64,000 nucleotides of DNA from Algibacillus agarilyticus (GTDB lineage Bacteria; Pseudomonadota; Gammaproteobacteria; Enterobacterales; Alteromonadaceae), in assembly GCF_003286125.1 (NCBI RefSeq), contig NZ_QMED01000023.1, forward strand, positions 1 to 64,000, in the 5' to 3' direction. The position numbers were made by a program, and so were the translations under genes. The notes under the pieces are model-generated. The model saw only the letters and a program-made list of their open reading frames with translations, was not told the DNA's origin and searched no databases. This document shows positions 1 to 9,288 of this stretch, piece by piece (the first letter of the stretch is position 1; each line of letters begins with the position of its first letter).

Positions 1-1826
1 ATGGGTTGCCAATCAAGTTGCACAAAGTATTGCTTTGCTGCAATTAATGGCACGTCGTCTTTCGTTTTACTATTTTCAGCTTGTGTAAAAGCAGCATTGG
101 CCCGTAAGGCCAAAGCCGGTGTTATTTGCCAATTTAGCTCAAACTCCGTACCGTAGGCGGTTTGAATGCCATTATTGGAGGCTAAAGAAAAGCTTTCACC
201 CGCTTGTGGAACTAATTGTATTATATCGTCCCATGTGTATTTATAAATATTCCAAACCAGACCAAAGTCTTGCGCTGGATGATAATCAAAAACTAGCTCG
301 AGGTTTTCTAATTCTTCAGGTTGAATGTTAGGGTTGCCAATATTAGCTGGATTATTGATTGCACTCATATCAACAAACGAAGGCGCTCTAAAGGCCTGCC
401 CATATAATAATTTTGTCGATAAATTTAAAGATGTCGACCAGACTAACGCCAGCCTTGGGTTGGTTGTGCTGCCAAAATCTGAATAGTTGTCGTGGCGTAA
501 ACCGGCGGTTAATTGCCAATCGTTAGCGATATTCCAAATATCTTGTAAAAACACATAATGATTTTGACGCGACTGCTCAGGAATAAACACATAGGGCGTA
601 TCCGTTACATCAACTATCGGGCTACCGGGTGCAATTGGCTGGTCGGTTGCGGGGTCAATTCCAAAGTTTTTGGTTTCTTCTACTCGGTACATGTTGGCAT
701 TATGATACCCTAATCCAACGAGAACAGAATGGTTTGACCACCCCGTATACAAGCCTGATGTGTTAAATCGCGCGTGTTTCTCCCACACTTGCGGGTTGCC
801 AATTAAACCCTCGGTATAAACCCCCGCATAACCAGGCGGAAAAAGCGTATATTGATTTTTAACTTCTTGGCTGGTTCTCAAATAAGTAGCTTGAGTACTT
901 AATTTAAAATCAGACGTTAACTGGCTATTATAATTTAAATCTAAGTTCCAAATATAATTAGTGTTAAGTGAGTCAGGGTCAAGCGCACTCACAACACCAG
1001 CACCAATACCTTGGCTCGCAATGTATTGTAAACCCGATCGCAACGTAAAATTGTGGTAATTAATTTCGGTTCTAACATCGTATTTTTCAATACTTTTGCT
1101 TAAATGCCCCGGCGCAAGAGAGGCATTAGTGCCATGTGCCGCATCATTAGCGGTTTGCAAGTCAGCTTCTATTAATTCATTTGAGCCATCTGTTTTGTGA
1201 TACTCAACCGTGGTGGCATAGTTAAGTTCACCTTTATTACCCGCTAGGTTAAACCAAGCATCTTGTGTATTAAAACGCCCTACTCTTATCGCAGCCCCAT
1301 TTTGTTTAATATCATCTGCATTTTTAGTAATGATATTAATCACCCCAGCAAACGCATCGGCACCAAATAATGCAGAACCGGGCCCACGCATAATTTCAAT
1401 ACGCGCGATAGCTTCAACCGGCATTCCGCCCCAACTGTTATTTCTATTTCCAATAAAGTTATTCGTGATCGGTACACCATTGATCAACATTAAGGCTTGA
1501 GAATTTGCACTCGAATAGATCCCTCTAAAAATATAAAGCGGTAAATGAAGAATTGGATCGCGTTGGATATGTAAACCGGGCACGGTCTCGAGCACATCAT
1601 CGATATCCGTCGCGCCCATTTTTTTTATTTGCTCAGCGGTAAACACATTAGTCACCGCGGGGGCTTTGTAAATTTGTGTTTTAACACCGGTCGCAATTTC
1701 AACCATTTCTTCACTGCCATAAAAGCTATCTAATAAGTCATTATCAGAGCCAATATATTCAACACTTACCGCGCTAAATGATAAAGAATATAAAATAGAA
1801 AAAGAGGTGCATAACATTTTCATCAT
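1..1826 (-). CDS. TonB-dependent outer-membrane receptor, 3' end beyond window
   Basis: The frame is open from a double ATG at 1826/1823 to the left edge, giving about 608 residues without a stop, so the C-terminal part of the barrel lies outside. The product starts with a short signal peptide. A plug domain follows, with the family signatures VFTAEQIKKMGATDIDDVLE and GPGSALFGADAFAGVINII. The rest is beta-barrel sequence with alternating aromatic strands, including an FRAPSFVD-like segment typical of BtuB/CirA-type receptors. It should sit in the outer membrane and import a ligand using TonB energy. The ligand (siderophore, cobalamin or oligosaccharide) cannot be told from the sequence. It is divergent from the metallopeptidase gene at 2212. 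Family assignment is secure; substrate is unknown. Confidence 0.9.
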   Translation of the reverse strand, partial: MMKMLCTSFSILYSLSFSAVSVEYIGSDNDLLDSFYGSEEMVEIATGVKTQIYKAPAVTNVFTAEQIKKMGATDIDDVLETVPGLHIQRDPILHLPLYIFRGIYSSANSQALMLINGVPITNNFIGNRNNSWGGMPVEAIARIEIMRGPGSALFGADAFAGVINIITKNADDIKQNGAAIRVGRFNTQDAWFNLAGNKGELNYATTVEYHKTDGSNELIEADLQTANDAAHGTNASLAPGHLSKSIEKYDVRTEINYHNFTLRSGLQYIASQGIGAGVVSALDPDSLNTNYIWNLDLNYNSQLTSDFKLSTQATYLRTSQEVKNQYTLFPPGYAGVYTEGLIGNPQVWEKHARFNTSGLYTGWSNHSVLVGLGYHNANMYRVEETKNFGIDPATDQPIAPGSPIVDVTDTPYVFIPEQSRQNHYVFLQDIWNIANDWQLTAGLRHDNYSDFGSTTNPRLALVWSTSLNLSTKLLYGQAFRAPSFVDMSAINNPANIGNPNIQPEELENLELVFDYHPAQDFGLVWNIYKYTWDDIIQLVPQAGESFSLASNNGIQTAYGTEFELNWQITPALALRANAAFTQAENSKTKDDVPLIAAKQYFVQLDWQP

Positions 1827-2211
1827 TGAAGGCCTAAACAGTTAATGAAATAGTTAAGAAAATTGGCCTGAACAATAAGCTAAATCATCTATCAGGGTTG
1901 GTTTAGTGCAAGACTAACTATAACGCAATGTCTGTTTATTTCAATCTTTACGTGCTTTTAAGTGAATGGCTTTCCTAATAAAACAACTGAATAAATGGCT
2001 AAATAAAAAGCCGAACAAGCATGTCACGCCCAACATTGGTAATACCAAAAATTCAAATTAACAATCAATGTGAAAATAAGGTATATTACTTTTTTATGAT
2101 TAACGTGACATAAAAAACCAACTACTCATTAATCTGTAATACCAATTTAAATGGTGTTTTAATACAAACTTGAATTGAAAACGCAATCCCCCCCAACAGG
2201 ACTTTAATTAA
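1827..2211. other. Divergent intergenic region
   Basis: AT-rich spacer between the leftward receptor gene and the rightward metallopeptidase gene. It must carry both promoters. I see no clear operator, repeat or RNA structure. Several short TAATACCA/TGGTATTA-like words occur but form no convincing stem. Confidence 0.4.
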
Positions 2212-3630
2212 GTGACCAAAACAGCCATCAGAACGCTATTTAATCTAACCATCATTTTGACCCATTTTTTATTGCCTACAATGGCTGTTGAAAAAATAGA
2301 ACAATTTAATAAAGCTTATGCCACGCACACTACCTTAATCAGCCAACAAAAATACGCGGAAGCACTGCCTTTTGCCAAACAAAGCTATCAGCTCAGTAAA
2401 GATTTATTTGCATCAACGCACGATACTCGCATGACGGTAACAGATAACTATGCGCTTAATCTAAAATTAGCCGTTAAACCGTTGGCAGCTCACCAGGTAT
2501 TTATTGAATTATTAGCCCTATATGAGCAAAGGTATGGTCAACATGCTAAGCAGCTGATGCCTATCTTGACAGATATCACGCAACTAGATGAGCAATTAAC
2601 CAGTCAAGTTGATAAACAAGCTGCCAAAGCTCGTTTAATACGCAAATATAAACTCTATTTACGTCATCACAGTGATGAGTTTGTTGCACAATTTGTCGAT
2701 CCGGTTATGCCCACCACCCAACATGCTAAAAACACCTTAAGCAAAATACAAAGCCATTTTGAAACCCCTTTCGCGATTTATGAAACCAAACACTGGAGCA
2801 TTATACACCCACCTGAACAGCTTAAATTTGTTAAACAAAACATGGCTAGGTTAATAGAAAAAACCTATCAAAATAATATTAGTTTTTTAGTGGCATTAGG
2901 GCTCAGAAACAAACCGATTGATCATAAAATGACGGCAGTCTATTTACCGTCTAAAAAAGATTATCAATCTTATATTAAAGAAATCACCCGAGATAGTTAT
3001 GCTGCTAACAACTCTGGCGGCATATACAGCCCTAAAGCTAAAGCCATTTTTGTACACGGTCATCATAAACGAAAAAACAAACGAGCTAATCCACAAACCG
3101 TCGCACATGAAGTCACACATCAAGTGATGATCGAAACCGGCTTGCAATCGTTACACGTGGTTTATCCGCGTTGGTTTACAGAAGGATTAGCCGCCTGTTT
3201 TGAATTTAATAATATTAAAATGCCATTTGGTCCACACACACAAAACTTCGCTTTTAGACGTGTTTTTCCGTTACAAAAGCCATTACAAAACAACTCACTC
3301 ATCACGTTAAAGCAATTAGTAACCTTTGATGGCGATGATGAATCGTTTGACAACCGCCAAAATCAAAACGATATTTATGCCTTAGGATCAATGTTAATTC
3401 GGTTTTTATATACGCATTATCCCGATCAACTTAAAGACTATTTAGCAATTATTGCTAAATCACGTTCGGCTCTTTATGAGCGGGCTAAATTTGGTAAAGA
3501 GATCCGTTTAAAGCAATTTGTTAAAGCCTTTGGCCCACCAGAAAATTTACAAGAAGAATTTGAGCGGTTTATTAACAACGCAATTCATATTACCAACAAC
3601 GCTTTTGCGCAAAGTAAAAAAAATAAGTGA
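2212..3630 (+). CDS. Secreted gluzincin-type metallopeptidase (DUF1570/peptidase MA-like)
   Basis: A 472-residue protein with a GTG start; an AGGA lies about 10 bases upstream. Residues 1-25 form a signal peptide (hydrophobic LTIILTHFLLPTMA). The N-terminal third is helical and TPR-like. The catalytic region carries HEVTH at residues 299-303, and a downstream glutamate at 324 in WFTEGLAA gives the gluzincin arrangement HExxH...E. This matches the DUF1570/peptidase MA-like families, whose members are periplasmic or extracellular and mostly uncharacterised. It stands alone between the divergent receptor gene and the convergent DUF695 gene. Peptidase chemistry follows from the motif; the substrate is unknown. 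Confidence 0.75.
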   Translation: MTKTAIRTLFNLTIILTHFLLPTMAVEKIEQFNKAYATHTTLISQQKYAEALPFAKQSYQLSKDLFASTHDTRMTVTDNYALNLKLAVKPLAAHQVFIELLALYEQRYGQHAKQLMPILTDITQLDEQLTSQVDKQAAKARLIRKYKLYLRHHSDEFVAQFVDPVMPTTQHAKNTLSKIQSHFETPFAIYETKHWSIIHPPEQLKFVKQNMARLIEKTYQNNISFLVALGLRNKPIDHKMTAVYLPSKKDYQSYIKEITRDSYAANNSGGIYSPKAKAIFVHGHHKRKNKRANPQTVAHEVTHQVMIETGLQSLHVVYPRWFTEGLAACFEFNNIKMPFGPHTQNFAFRRVFPLQKPLQNNSLITLKQLVTFDGDDESFDNRQNQNDIYALGSMLIRFLYTHYPDQLKDYLAIIAKSRSALYERAKFGKEIRLKQFVKAFGPPENLQEEFERFINNAIHITNNAFAQSKKNK

Positions 3631-3757
3631 ACAATACAAAACACATGATCAAATTTACGCGAATACCCATTACCATTATTAAGTGAACCAGATTTGCCTA
3701 AAAATTTGATAACCAAAGAAAAGCATCTAACGGCTAATTTAATCAGTTATCGAGAGG

Positions 3758-4192
3758 TTATATCCCCTGAACGTCGGCTAAAAAATCATAATACGTTGCC
3801 CAATCTGGCTCTTTGCTAATGGTAATTTCAATAGGGTATGCTTCCTGGCCAGCCAAACATTCGTTTAACTGCCCCATCCAAAGATCGACACTAAATACAT
3901 ACCAAAACCATTCTTTACGGCCATTGCCCGTGATCACTAACATGAGATGACAAGTAGTTGTTTCGCCCATGGCAGCAATCGCTTTTTCGAATGCGATTTG
4001 TGCCGCTTTGGTCTCTTGATCGGGCATACCATTATTCTCAAGTGAGAATGGCCAGTTGATATTAACTAAATGTGGATAATCCGATTCTTTTAGTCCAATG
4101 GGCGCTTTTTTCATACTGGTAAAAATAACGGGGTATTCATCTTGCTCGCCATGCGCCGTAAAATAAAGACTGTCAGTTGTCGATGCCGACAT
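3758..4192 (-). CDS. DUF695 family protein
   Basis: A 144-residue soluble protein without signal peptide. The run GRKEWFWYVFS in the middle and DWATYYDFLADV at the C-terminus are what I recall of DUF695, a family found alone or fused to RraB-like domains. No catalytic motif is visible. An AAAGGAAAA ribosome-binding site precedes the ATG. It converges with the metallopeptidase gene. Function unknown; family assignment is moderately sure. Confidence 0.65.
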   Translation of the reverse strand: MSASTTDSLYFTAHGEQDEYPVIFTSMKKAPIGLKESDYPHLVNINWPFSLENNGMPDQETKAAQIAFEKAIAAMGETTTCHLMLVITGNGRKEWFWYVFSVDLWMGQLNECLAGQEAYPIEITISKEPDWATYYDFLADVQGI

Positions 4193-4261
4193 AAATATTT
4201 TCCTTTTTATAAATTTTTTTAATATGACTCTTAAAACTAACTCTGGTTAAGATGTACAGTG

Positions 4262-4439
4262 TATAGTCTTCTCGCTCAGGTTTTATGGTTCATTGTCAGC
4301 GCTTACTCGCCCCAATCACATAGTAGAGCATATGCTCATGGGGTCTCGAAGCTTGACTGCTTTGCTTACATGGATGTAAGTACTTCGGTTTCGTCTGGAA
4401 CTAGAAACCTGCCCCTAAAACCCGATCGCTTTGACTATA
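4262..4439 (+). repeat. TATAGTC modular element, copy 1
   Basis: A 178-bp element beginning TATAGTCTTCTCGCTCAGG and ending CGATCGCTTTGACTATA, so the termini form an imperfect inverted repeat (TATAGTC/GACTATA plus a TTTTA/TAAAA block). Inside are the palindrome GAGCATATGCTC framed by CCCCA/TGGGG and the hairpin CTTACAT-GG-ATGTAAG. It is nearly identical and equal in length to the copy at 28529. Confidence 0.85.
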
Positions 4440-4837
4440 AATAAAATATTCAGATATTTTACAGAAACTTAACGCAGAATCAGGTCGAAAAAGCCATCAG
4501 AAATGGATTATTTTCTAGAGTTAAGGTTATTTAACCACCCTATATAAAATTACATTTAGGTATATACCTAATAAGTAAATACTAAAATCATTTGATTAAA
4601 AGAGGATAAAACAAGATGGCGTAGTTTAACAAACTAATAAACGGCAAGCTAAGTGATTGCGTATTTTGAAGCGTGTTTTGTTACAAAAAGTGAATGTGTG
4701 AACGGCTAAGTTAACCAAATTCGGGGTTCGTTAACCAGCTTTGACTGTTAATTACCGTTGCCTATTCATTATTAAGATTACTCAGAGACATTGCGTGCAC
4801 CGCTTAAATCCTAATCTCACACTAATATCACAAATCA

Positions 4838-4883
4838 AACCACTATCGAAAACAGATATCGTAAATGAATATCGATAGTGGTT
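4838..4883 (-). terminator. Terminator-like hairpin after the sulfatase gene
   Basis: A perfect 12-bp inverted repeat (AACCACTATCGA / TCGATAGTGGTT) just beyond the 3' end of the leftward sulfatase gene. The 22-base loop has a further TATCG/CGATA echo. There is no strong U-tract, so it may be a processing or stability hairpin instead. Confidence 0.5.
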
Positions 4884-4890
4884 GTTTACG

Positions 4891-6357
4891 CTATTTTAAC
4901 TTAAATGTTTCGTCAAAACGCGGCATGCCATTAACACGCCATTGTGCAGCATGTTCATGATTATAAAACCAATCGGGTTGAGTGTGCGACCAGCTCCAAA
5001 CCGACATTTTACTCACCATCTCTCTAACTAAATCAGGATGTAAATGACTTAGATCATTATCTTCAGCCGGATCCAGCTCTACATCATATAAACGCCAAGG
5101 CTCGTTACGAGTTCTAATCACTTTTAAATTATCTTGCCTAGCGGCAACATTGGTATGATCACCTCGATGAACCATTACATATAACGGTTCACCTGCTCGC
5201 GCACTTACACCTGTTTTAACGGCTGTTAAAATATCTTTACCATCTAATTGCTTATTAGGTGCTATTGTTGCACCGGCTAGATTCGCAAAAGTAGGAAATA
5301 AATCTAAAGCCGAAACAGGATGTTTGTATAAACCACCCGCTTTGATACCCACAGGCCAGTGCATAAACATAGGCGTGCGATAACCACCTTCTTGCACACT
5401 GTTTTTACCTTCTTTTAACGGGTAATTACTTGCACCTTGATCGGTACGATCACCGTTATCACTCATAAATACAATTAATGTATTGTCATATTGGCCGGTT
5501 TTTTTAAGCGTTTTAACGATGTCGTTTATACCTCGATCAACTGCATAAACCATACCGGCATAAGTTTTGCGCTTTTCATCTTTAATATGCGGAAATAACG
5601 CCATATCGTCTTCTTTGGCTTCGAGTGGTGTATGGGGCGCGTTATACGATAAAAATAAAAAGAAAGGCTCGTTTTTTTGGCTCGCTTGGGTAATAAACGT
5701 TGATGCTTCACGTGACAGCGCATCAGTTACATATTCAGTTTCTTTTACTTCTTTACCGTTATGTTGCATGGGCGCTAAATACTGCCAAATCGCGTAATCT
5801 AAACCACGTACTTTAGCGTCTTTATATTTTTTTTGATATTGCTCAGGAAAATAACTATGACCGCCAAATAAAAAACCATAAAACTCATCAAACCCGCGTT
5901 GATTAGGGTGATGTTCTGGCATTTCACCTAAGTGCCACTTGCCGATTATGCCCGTGTAATAACCTGCATCTTGTAATACCTCACTAATATAACTTTCATC
6001 TGTCGGTAAACCTAAACCGCCAGAATCTTTCACCGAAGGTAAGTTAAATTGAGAGCCAAATTTATGTGGATACCGGCCAGTCATTAACCCCGCACGACTG
6101 GGCCCACAAAAAGGATGCACAACATAAGCTGAAGAAAACACCGTGCCGTTGCTGGCTAAAGCATCGAGTGAGGGTGTTTTTAAGTCTGTTGAACCATTAA
6201 AACCCACATCAGCGTAGCCTTGATCATCCGTTAATATAAATAATATATTTGGTCGATCAGGCTGATTTTGTATTTCGTCTTTACTGGCAACCGCGTTTTC
6301 ACCGCAAGCCGATAAGCTAAAAATGAATATAAAACTAATGAATAAATGGATTTTCAT
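4891..6357 (-). CDS. Lipoprotein sulfatase, formylglycine-type (S1 family)
   Basis: A 488-residue arylsulfatase-superfamily enzyme that removes sulfate esters from glycans. The lipobox LSAC at residues 15-18 makes it a predicted lipoprotein. The metal-binding DD pair is at residues 44-45, and the FGly-forming signature C84-G-P-S-R88 precedes GLMTGRYPH; GKWHLG and GFDEFYGF follow. The cysteine type requires a formylglycine-generating enzyme, not seen in this window. A GGAG ribosome-binding site precedes the ATG. A perfect 15-bp palindrome at 6410-6424 lies 53 bp upstream of the start and matches the operators near the GntR gene, placing this sulfatase in the same inferred regulon as the sulfatase at 36901. 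Sulfate position and glycan are not determinable. Confidence 0.92.
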   Translation of the reverse strand: MKIHLFISFIFIFSLSACGENAVASKDEIQNQPDRPNILFILTDDQGYADVGFNGSTDLKTPSLDALASNGTVFSSAYVVHPFCGPSRAGLMTGRYPHKFGSQFNLPSVKDSGGLGLPTDESYISEVLQDAGYYTGIIGKWHLGEMPEHHPNQRGFDEFYGFLFGGHSYFPEQYQKKYKDAKVRGLDYAIWQYLAPMQHNGKEVKETEYVTDALSREASTFITQASQKNEPFFLFLSYNAPHTPLEAKEDDMALFPHIKDEKRKTYAGMVYAVDRGINDIVKTLKKTGQYDNTLIVFMSDNGDRTDQGASNYPLKEGKNSVQEGGYRTPMFMHWPVGIKAGGLYKHPVSALDLFPTFANLAGATIAPNKQLDGKDILTAVKTGVSARAGEPLYVMVHRGDHTNVAARQDNLKVIRTRNEPWRLYDVELDPAEDNDLSHLHPDLVREMVSKMSVWSWSHTQPDWFYNHEHAAQWRVNGMPRFDETFKLK

Positions 6358-6409
6358 TCTGACTCCAAATTAAAAAATAGATTGTGCTTATACCTGCAGA
6401 CAAAGCAAC

Positions 6410-6424
6410 AAACATAATATGTTT
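6410..6424. promoter_or_regulatory. Putative GntR operator before the lipoprotein sulfatase
   Basis: AAACATAATATGTTT, a perfect 6-3-6 inverted repeat on the template of the sites flanking the GntR gene at 38781. On the minus strand it begins 6 bp downstream of a TATAAT (6431-6436), so it would cover the transcription start of the sulfatase gene and fits repression by occlusion. Confidence 0.7.
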
Positions 6425-6430
6425 ATCAAA

Positions 6431-6436
6431 ATTATA
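6431..6436 (-). promoter_or_regulatory. Putative -10 box of the lipoprotein sulfatase gene
   Basis: Minus-strand TATAAT, a perfect sigma-70 -10 hexamer, about 74 bases before the start codon and next to the operator palindrome. I see no good -35 box at the usual spacing, as expected of a promoter needing an activator, or of a chance match in AT-rich DNA. Confidence 0.45.
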
Positions 6437-6687
6437 CACCATAAATGTCTTTTTATACGGATAAATTAATTTTTAACTCTCACCTAAAAATAGACTCAAA
6501 TGAAATAAATCGCACGAATAGACAGAATGATCTTTATGTGATTTAAAATGAGATACTTTTGGCTGTGTACAAGGCGAACTTGCGGACGTAATGGTGAGCA
6601 ATTCATTTATTATGACTCGCTGGCTAATTCAACATCGATATAAAAGAGCATAACCCTTAGAAAACAAGTGACTATCCAAAATTCAGC

Positions 6688-7263
6688 TTATTTGGGCTTT
6701 TCTTGATTCACTAACATCTGCCTATATTTTTCGAACCGTTTGTGTCGAGTTTCTGCTTTTTTCGCGCTTATTAGCCCATTGGCAATAATGTAACGACTTG
6801 ATTTACTGAGCGTTGCAAAAAAGCGTTTGGCATTTGGTGCGTTTTCAAGTGCGTCGATAAAATCGGCAGGCACTTCTATTTCACTCACTACATACGCTTT
6901 TTGCCATCGGCCATCGGCTTTGGCAGCAGTAACATGTGCAAGCCCTGCATCCATCATTCTACCGGCACTGATTAAACGTTCTACATGTTCTGTATTACGT
7001 TTAGACCAATTACTACGGGCTTTTCGGGGTGTAATACGTTGAGCATAAGCTTGCTCATCAATTGATTTTTTAATGCCATCTATCCACCCCCAACAAAGTG
7101 CTTCAACAACAACATCATCCCAAGTGACACTTTGAATACCGGTTTGTTTTTTGTATATTTTTATCCACAATTCACTTTCGAGTGTGTGATTAGCCTTAAG
7201 CCAAATACCAAGATCTTGGGGTGTTTTAAAGGTCATCATCTTTGATGGGTCGACTAAGGGCAT
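6688..7263 (-). CDS. YdeI/OmpD-associated family protein
   Basis: A 191-residue cytoplasmic protein with the usual YdeI/OmpD-associated pattern: an N-terminal F..P..L..WL.... LWI..YKK block, the central ALCWGWIDGI motif, ITPRKARSNWSKRN, and a C-terminal helical half with ALENAPNAKRFF. Family members have been linked to resistance to peptides or bacteriocins in some bacteria, but their biochemistry is unclear. Single gene with an AGGA about 10 bases before the ATG. Family assignment is confident; role unknown. Confidence 0.8.
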   Translation of the reverse strand: MPLVDPSKMMTFKTPQDLGIWLKANHTLESELWIKIYKKQTGIQSVTWDDVVVEALCWGWIDGIKKSIDEQAYAQRITPRKARSNWSKRNTEHVERLISAGRMMDAGLAHVTAAKADGRWQKAYVVSEIEVPADFIDALENAPNAKRFFATLSKSSRYIIANGLISAKKAETRHKRFEKYRQMLVNQEKPK

Positions 7264-7557
7264 TAATGAATCCTATTATTTTAACGCTTCAATCAACCGT
7301 AAACTTTAGATCCAGTTGATTGACAAGGAATTAATATTAATACGAAAACATTAGTTCGAAAACAATAAAATTTACCACTTATTAGCCATACGCTTAATTA
7401 ACGTAAAAATGCACTATTTTAACGAGAGAAATGATGAGAAAGCTAATAAAAAGAGAGGGTAAAAAAGTAAATGAATAAAGTAATAGAAAACTAACGAATA
7501 CCAACCACCGTTAATAACAAGTTAACATGAGTATAAAAAAAGCGACTCCTCTATTTT

Positions 7558-8844
7558 TTAAAATTGCGTTTGGTCGCGCCCAGACGTTTTAGCACTATAG
7601 AGTTTGATATCGGCACGTTTAAAACAATCGTCAAAAGATTCGTCCTGCATTCTAATCGCAAAACCAATGCTAGTCGTAATACTAATTTGAGGAAACTCAG
7701 GGATCGCAAGTTCTTTAATCGACAATCTTAATTTTTCAGCAAGCGTTAACACACTATCGGCAAAACTATCACTCACATATACTATAAATTCTTCACCGCC
7801 CCAGCGCCCAACAATATCGTTTTTACGCACATTATCAATAATAACTTGCGTGACCGTTTTTAACACGATGTCGCCTGCGTCATGCCCAAAGGTATCATTT
7901 ATATTTTTAAAAAAATCAAGATCAATGAGTAATATCGCTCCCGCATAATGCCCTGCAAAAAACGGGTCGGCTTGGTCGTTAAAACCACGGCGATTATATA
8001 TGCCCGTTAACGGGTCTTTACTCGACAATTTTTTATATTTATCTGCTTTATTCGTTAATTTTTTATTCTGACTAATTAGCTCATTACCTCGTTCTTGATA
8101 ATGCACAACCGCATTTTTTACATAACTTAGCCGAGTAAATAAATAACCAAATTGCACAAGCATCCAAATAAACAATATACACAAATAATAGTTAGACTCG
8201 TCAAAAACAGGCCCGATTAAAGTGATTTCATCAATAGTAATTTCGTGGCGGCCTTCAAACACTTCTTCCGATAACTCAAATCCGATCGACGTCACATTTT
8301 TAAAACTTGGTTGAACGAGTGTACGCTTGTGGTCGTATTGTTCTATCCACCAATCTGCAACCGTAAATTCAGTCATGTAAACATCAATGGGCTCATTTTT
8401 TAACGATGACGTTTTAATTTCGGTATAAATATACTGCAAACTATTATCGTCTTTAACGGTTGCATAACCGGGGTCAAAACTTCGCATAACAAATCTAATT
8501 TTTTCACTCGACCCCGTATAAGATATCTTTAATTTTATACTCGAAATGTTATTCAAATTACGGCCTTCACCGTTTTTTTTATTACGTGTTAAAAAATTTA
8601 CGCCACAAAATTGATAATCAGTCTCTTCTTTTAAGGCATCACAGCGCCAACCATTTTGAGAGTCATCTAACCATTCAATGTCAGGCGCGTTACTAGTTGA
8701 ACTGCCCGAATATAAAGCGCCAAAAATATTATTTGATGGATAATATTCAACATGTTGATCCGGTATAAAATGATACAACGCCAACATAAATAAGGTGAAA
8801 GGAACTGCAACCCAAGGTAGCGCATCAAATAATTTATTTTTCAT
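7558..8844 (-). CDS. Membrane diguanylate cyclase with periplasmic sensor domain
   Basis: A 428-residue GGDEF protein that should make cyclic di-GMP. Order: TM1 (about 11-27), a periplasmic beta-rich domain (28-218), TM2 (219-238), a coiled coil (245-272) and GGDEF (273-428). The active-site loop is intact as GGEEF at 349-353, and the product-inhibition I-site RKND (340-343) stands at the canonical five-residue distance. The periplasmic part ends in ITIDEITLIGP and looks like a CIA30/galactose-binding jelly roll, similar in style to the N-terminal domain of the agarase at 55431, so a carbohydrate ligand is conceivable (inference). Single gene; no EAL domain. Confidence 0.9.
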   Translation of the reverse strand: MKNKLFDALPWVAVPFTLFMLALYHFIPDQHVEYYPSNNIFGALYSGSSTSNAPDIEWLDDSQNGWRCDALKEETDYQFCGVNFLTRNKKNGEGRNLNNISSIKLKISYTGSSEKIRFVMRSFDPGYATVKDDNSLQYIYTEIKTSSLKNEPIDVYMTEFTVADWWIEQYDHKRTLVQPSFKNVTSIGFELSEEVFEGRHEITIDEITLIGPVFDESNYYLCILFIWMLVQFGYLFTRLSYVKNAVVHYQERGNELISQNKKLTNKADKYKKLSSKDPLTGIYNRRGFNDQADPFFAGHYAGAILLIDLDFFKNINDTFGHDAGDIVLKTVTQVIIDNVRKNDIVGRWGGEEFIVYVSDSFADSVLTLAEKLRLSIKELAIPEFPQISITTSIGFAIRMQDESFDDCFKRADIKLYSAKTSGRDQTQF

Positions 8845-8983
8845 TCAGCTGCAGATTTTATGAATAGATAACCATTAGTATGGTTCAAATTATCGGGAAG
8901 TGAAGATATAAAGCGGAACAAAATCGTGAAATAGTCTTTTTTTTACCATAATCCAGCGCATATTTTATTACCCCTTAATATAC

Positions 8984-9013
8984 AAAAATATTCACATCAC
9001 AGTGAATATTTTT
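8984..9013 (-). terminator. Rho-independent terminator-like hairpin
   Basis: Perfect 12-bp stem AAAAATATTCAC / GTGAATATTTTT with a 6-base loop, A/T-rich on both sides, so it could end transcription in either direction. It sits between the beta-helix gene and the diguanylate cyclase gene. Confidence 0.55.
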
Positions 9014-9195
9014 ATTTAAGAGCCGCAAAACCAATGAAGCGATAAAACAACGGTAAATAGCAACTTTGAATATTTTGGATCAGCCCGACGCTTAAAGAAC
9101 GAACGACTATACTCCCCTCCCCCTATAATTAAAAACGATGATTAAATACGATAATTAAAAGAATCTTAATTTAAACCCATAAAGGGCTCGCCGTA

Positions 9196-9235
9196 ACCGA
9201 TACAAACCGCATATTAGGTTTGAGTTTGTATCGGT
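9196..9235 (-). terminator. Hairpin downstream of the beta-helix gene
   Basis: A 12-bp perfect stem (ACCGATACAAAC / GTTTGTATCGGT) with a 16-base loop, 54 bases beyond the end of the leftward beta-helix gene. It lacks a U-tract, so it may stabilise the 3' end instead of terminating. Confidence 0.45.
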
Positions 9236-9288
9236 GTTTATTGCTATTTTTAGAGAAGCACTATTAGTGAAGATCTAATAAAGAGGCA

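Larger units (their letters stand above)
4193..4890. other. Intergenic region holding a modular repeat
   Basis: About 700 bases without a gene between the DUF695 start and the sulfatase end. It contains one TATAGTC-type element (4262-4439) and the hairpin at 4838-4883. The rest (4440-4837) is AT-rich and shows no recognisable gene, although phrases on the plus strand read like eroded coding sequence. Confidence 0.5.
8845..9288. other. Intergenic region with two hairpins
   Basis: Lies between the 3' end of the beta-helix gene and the 5' end of the diguanylate cyclase gene, both leftward. It holds two 12-bp stem hairpins (8984-9013 and 9196-9235) that probably insulate the two transcripts. No gene is seen. 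Confidence 0.5.

Noticed and set aside
4259-4444. 61-codon open frame inside repeat copy 1
   Set aside because: Not kept open in the other element copies, with no ribosome-binding site; repeat DNA, not a gene.
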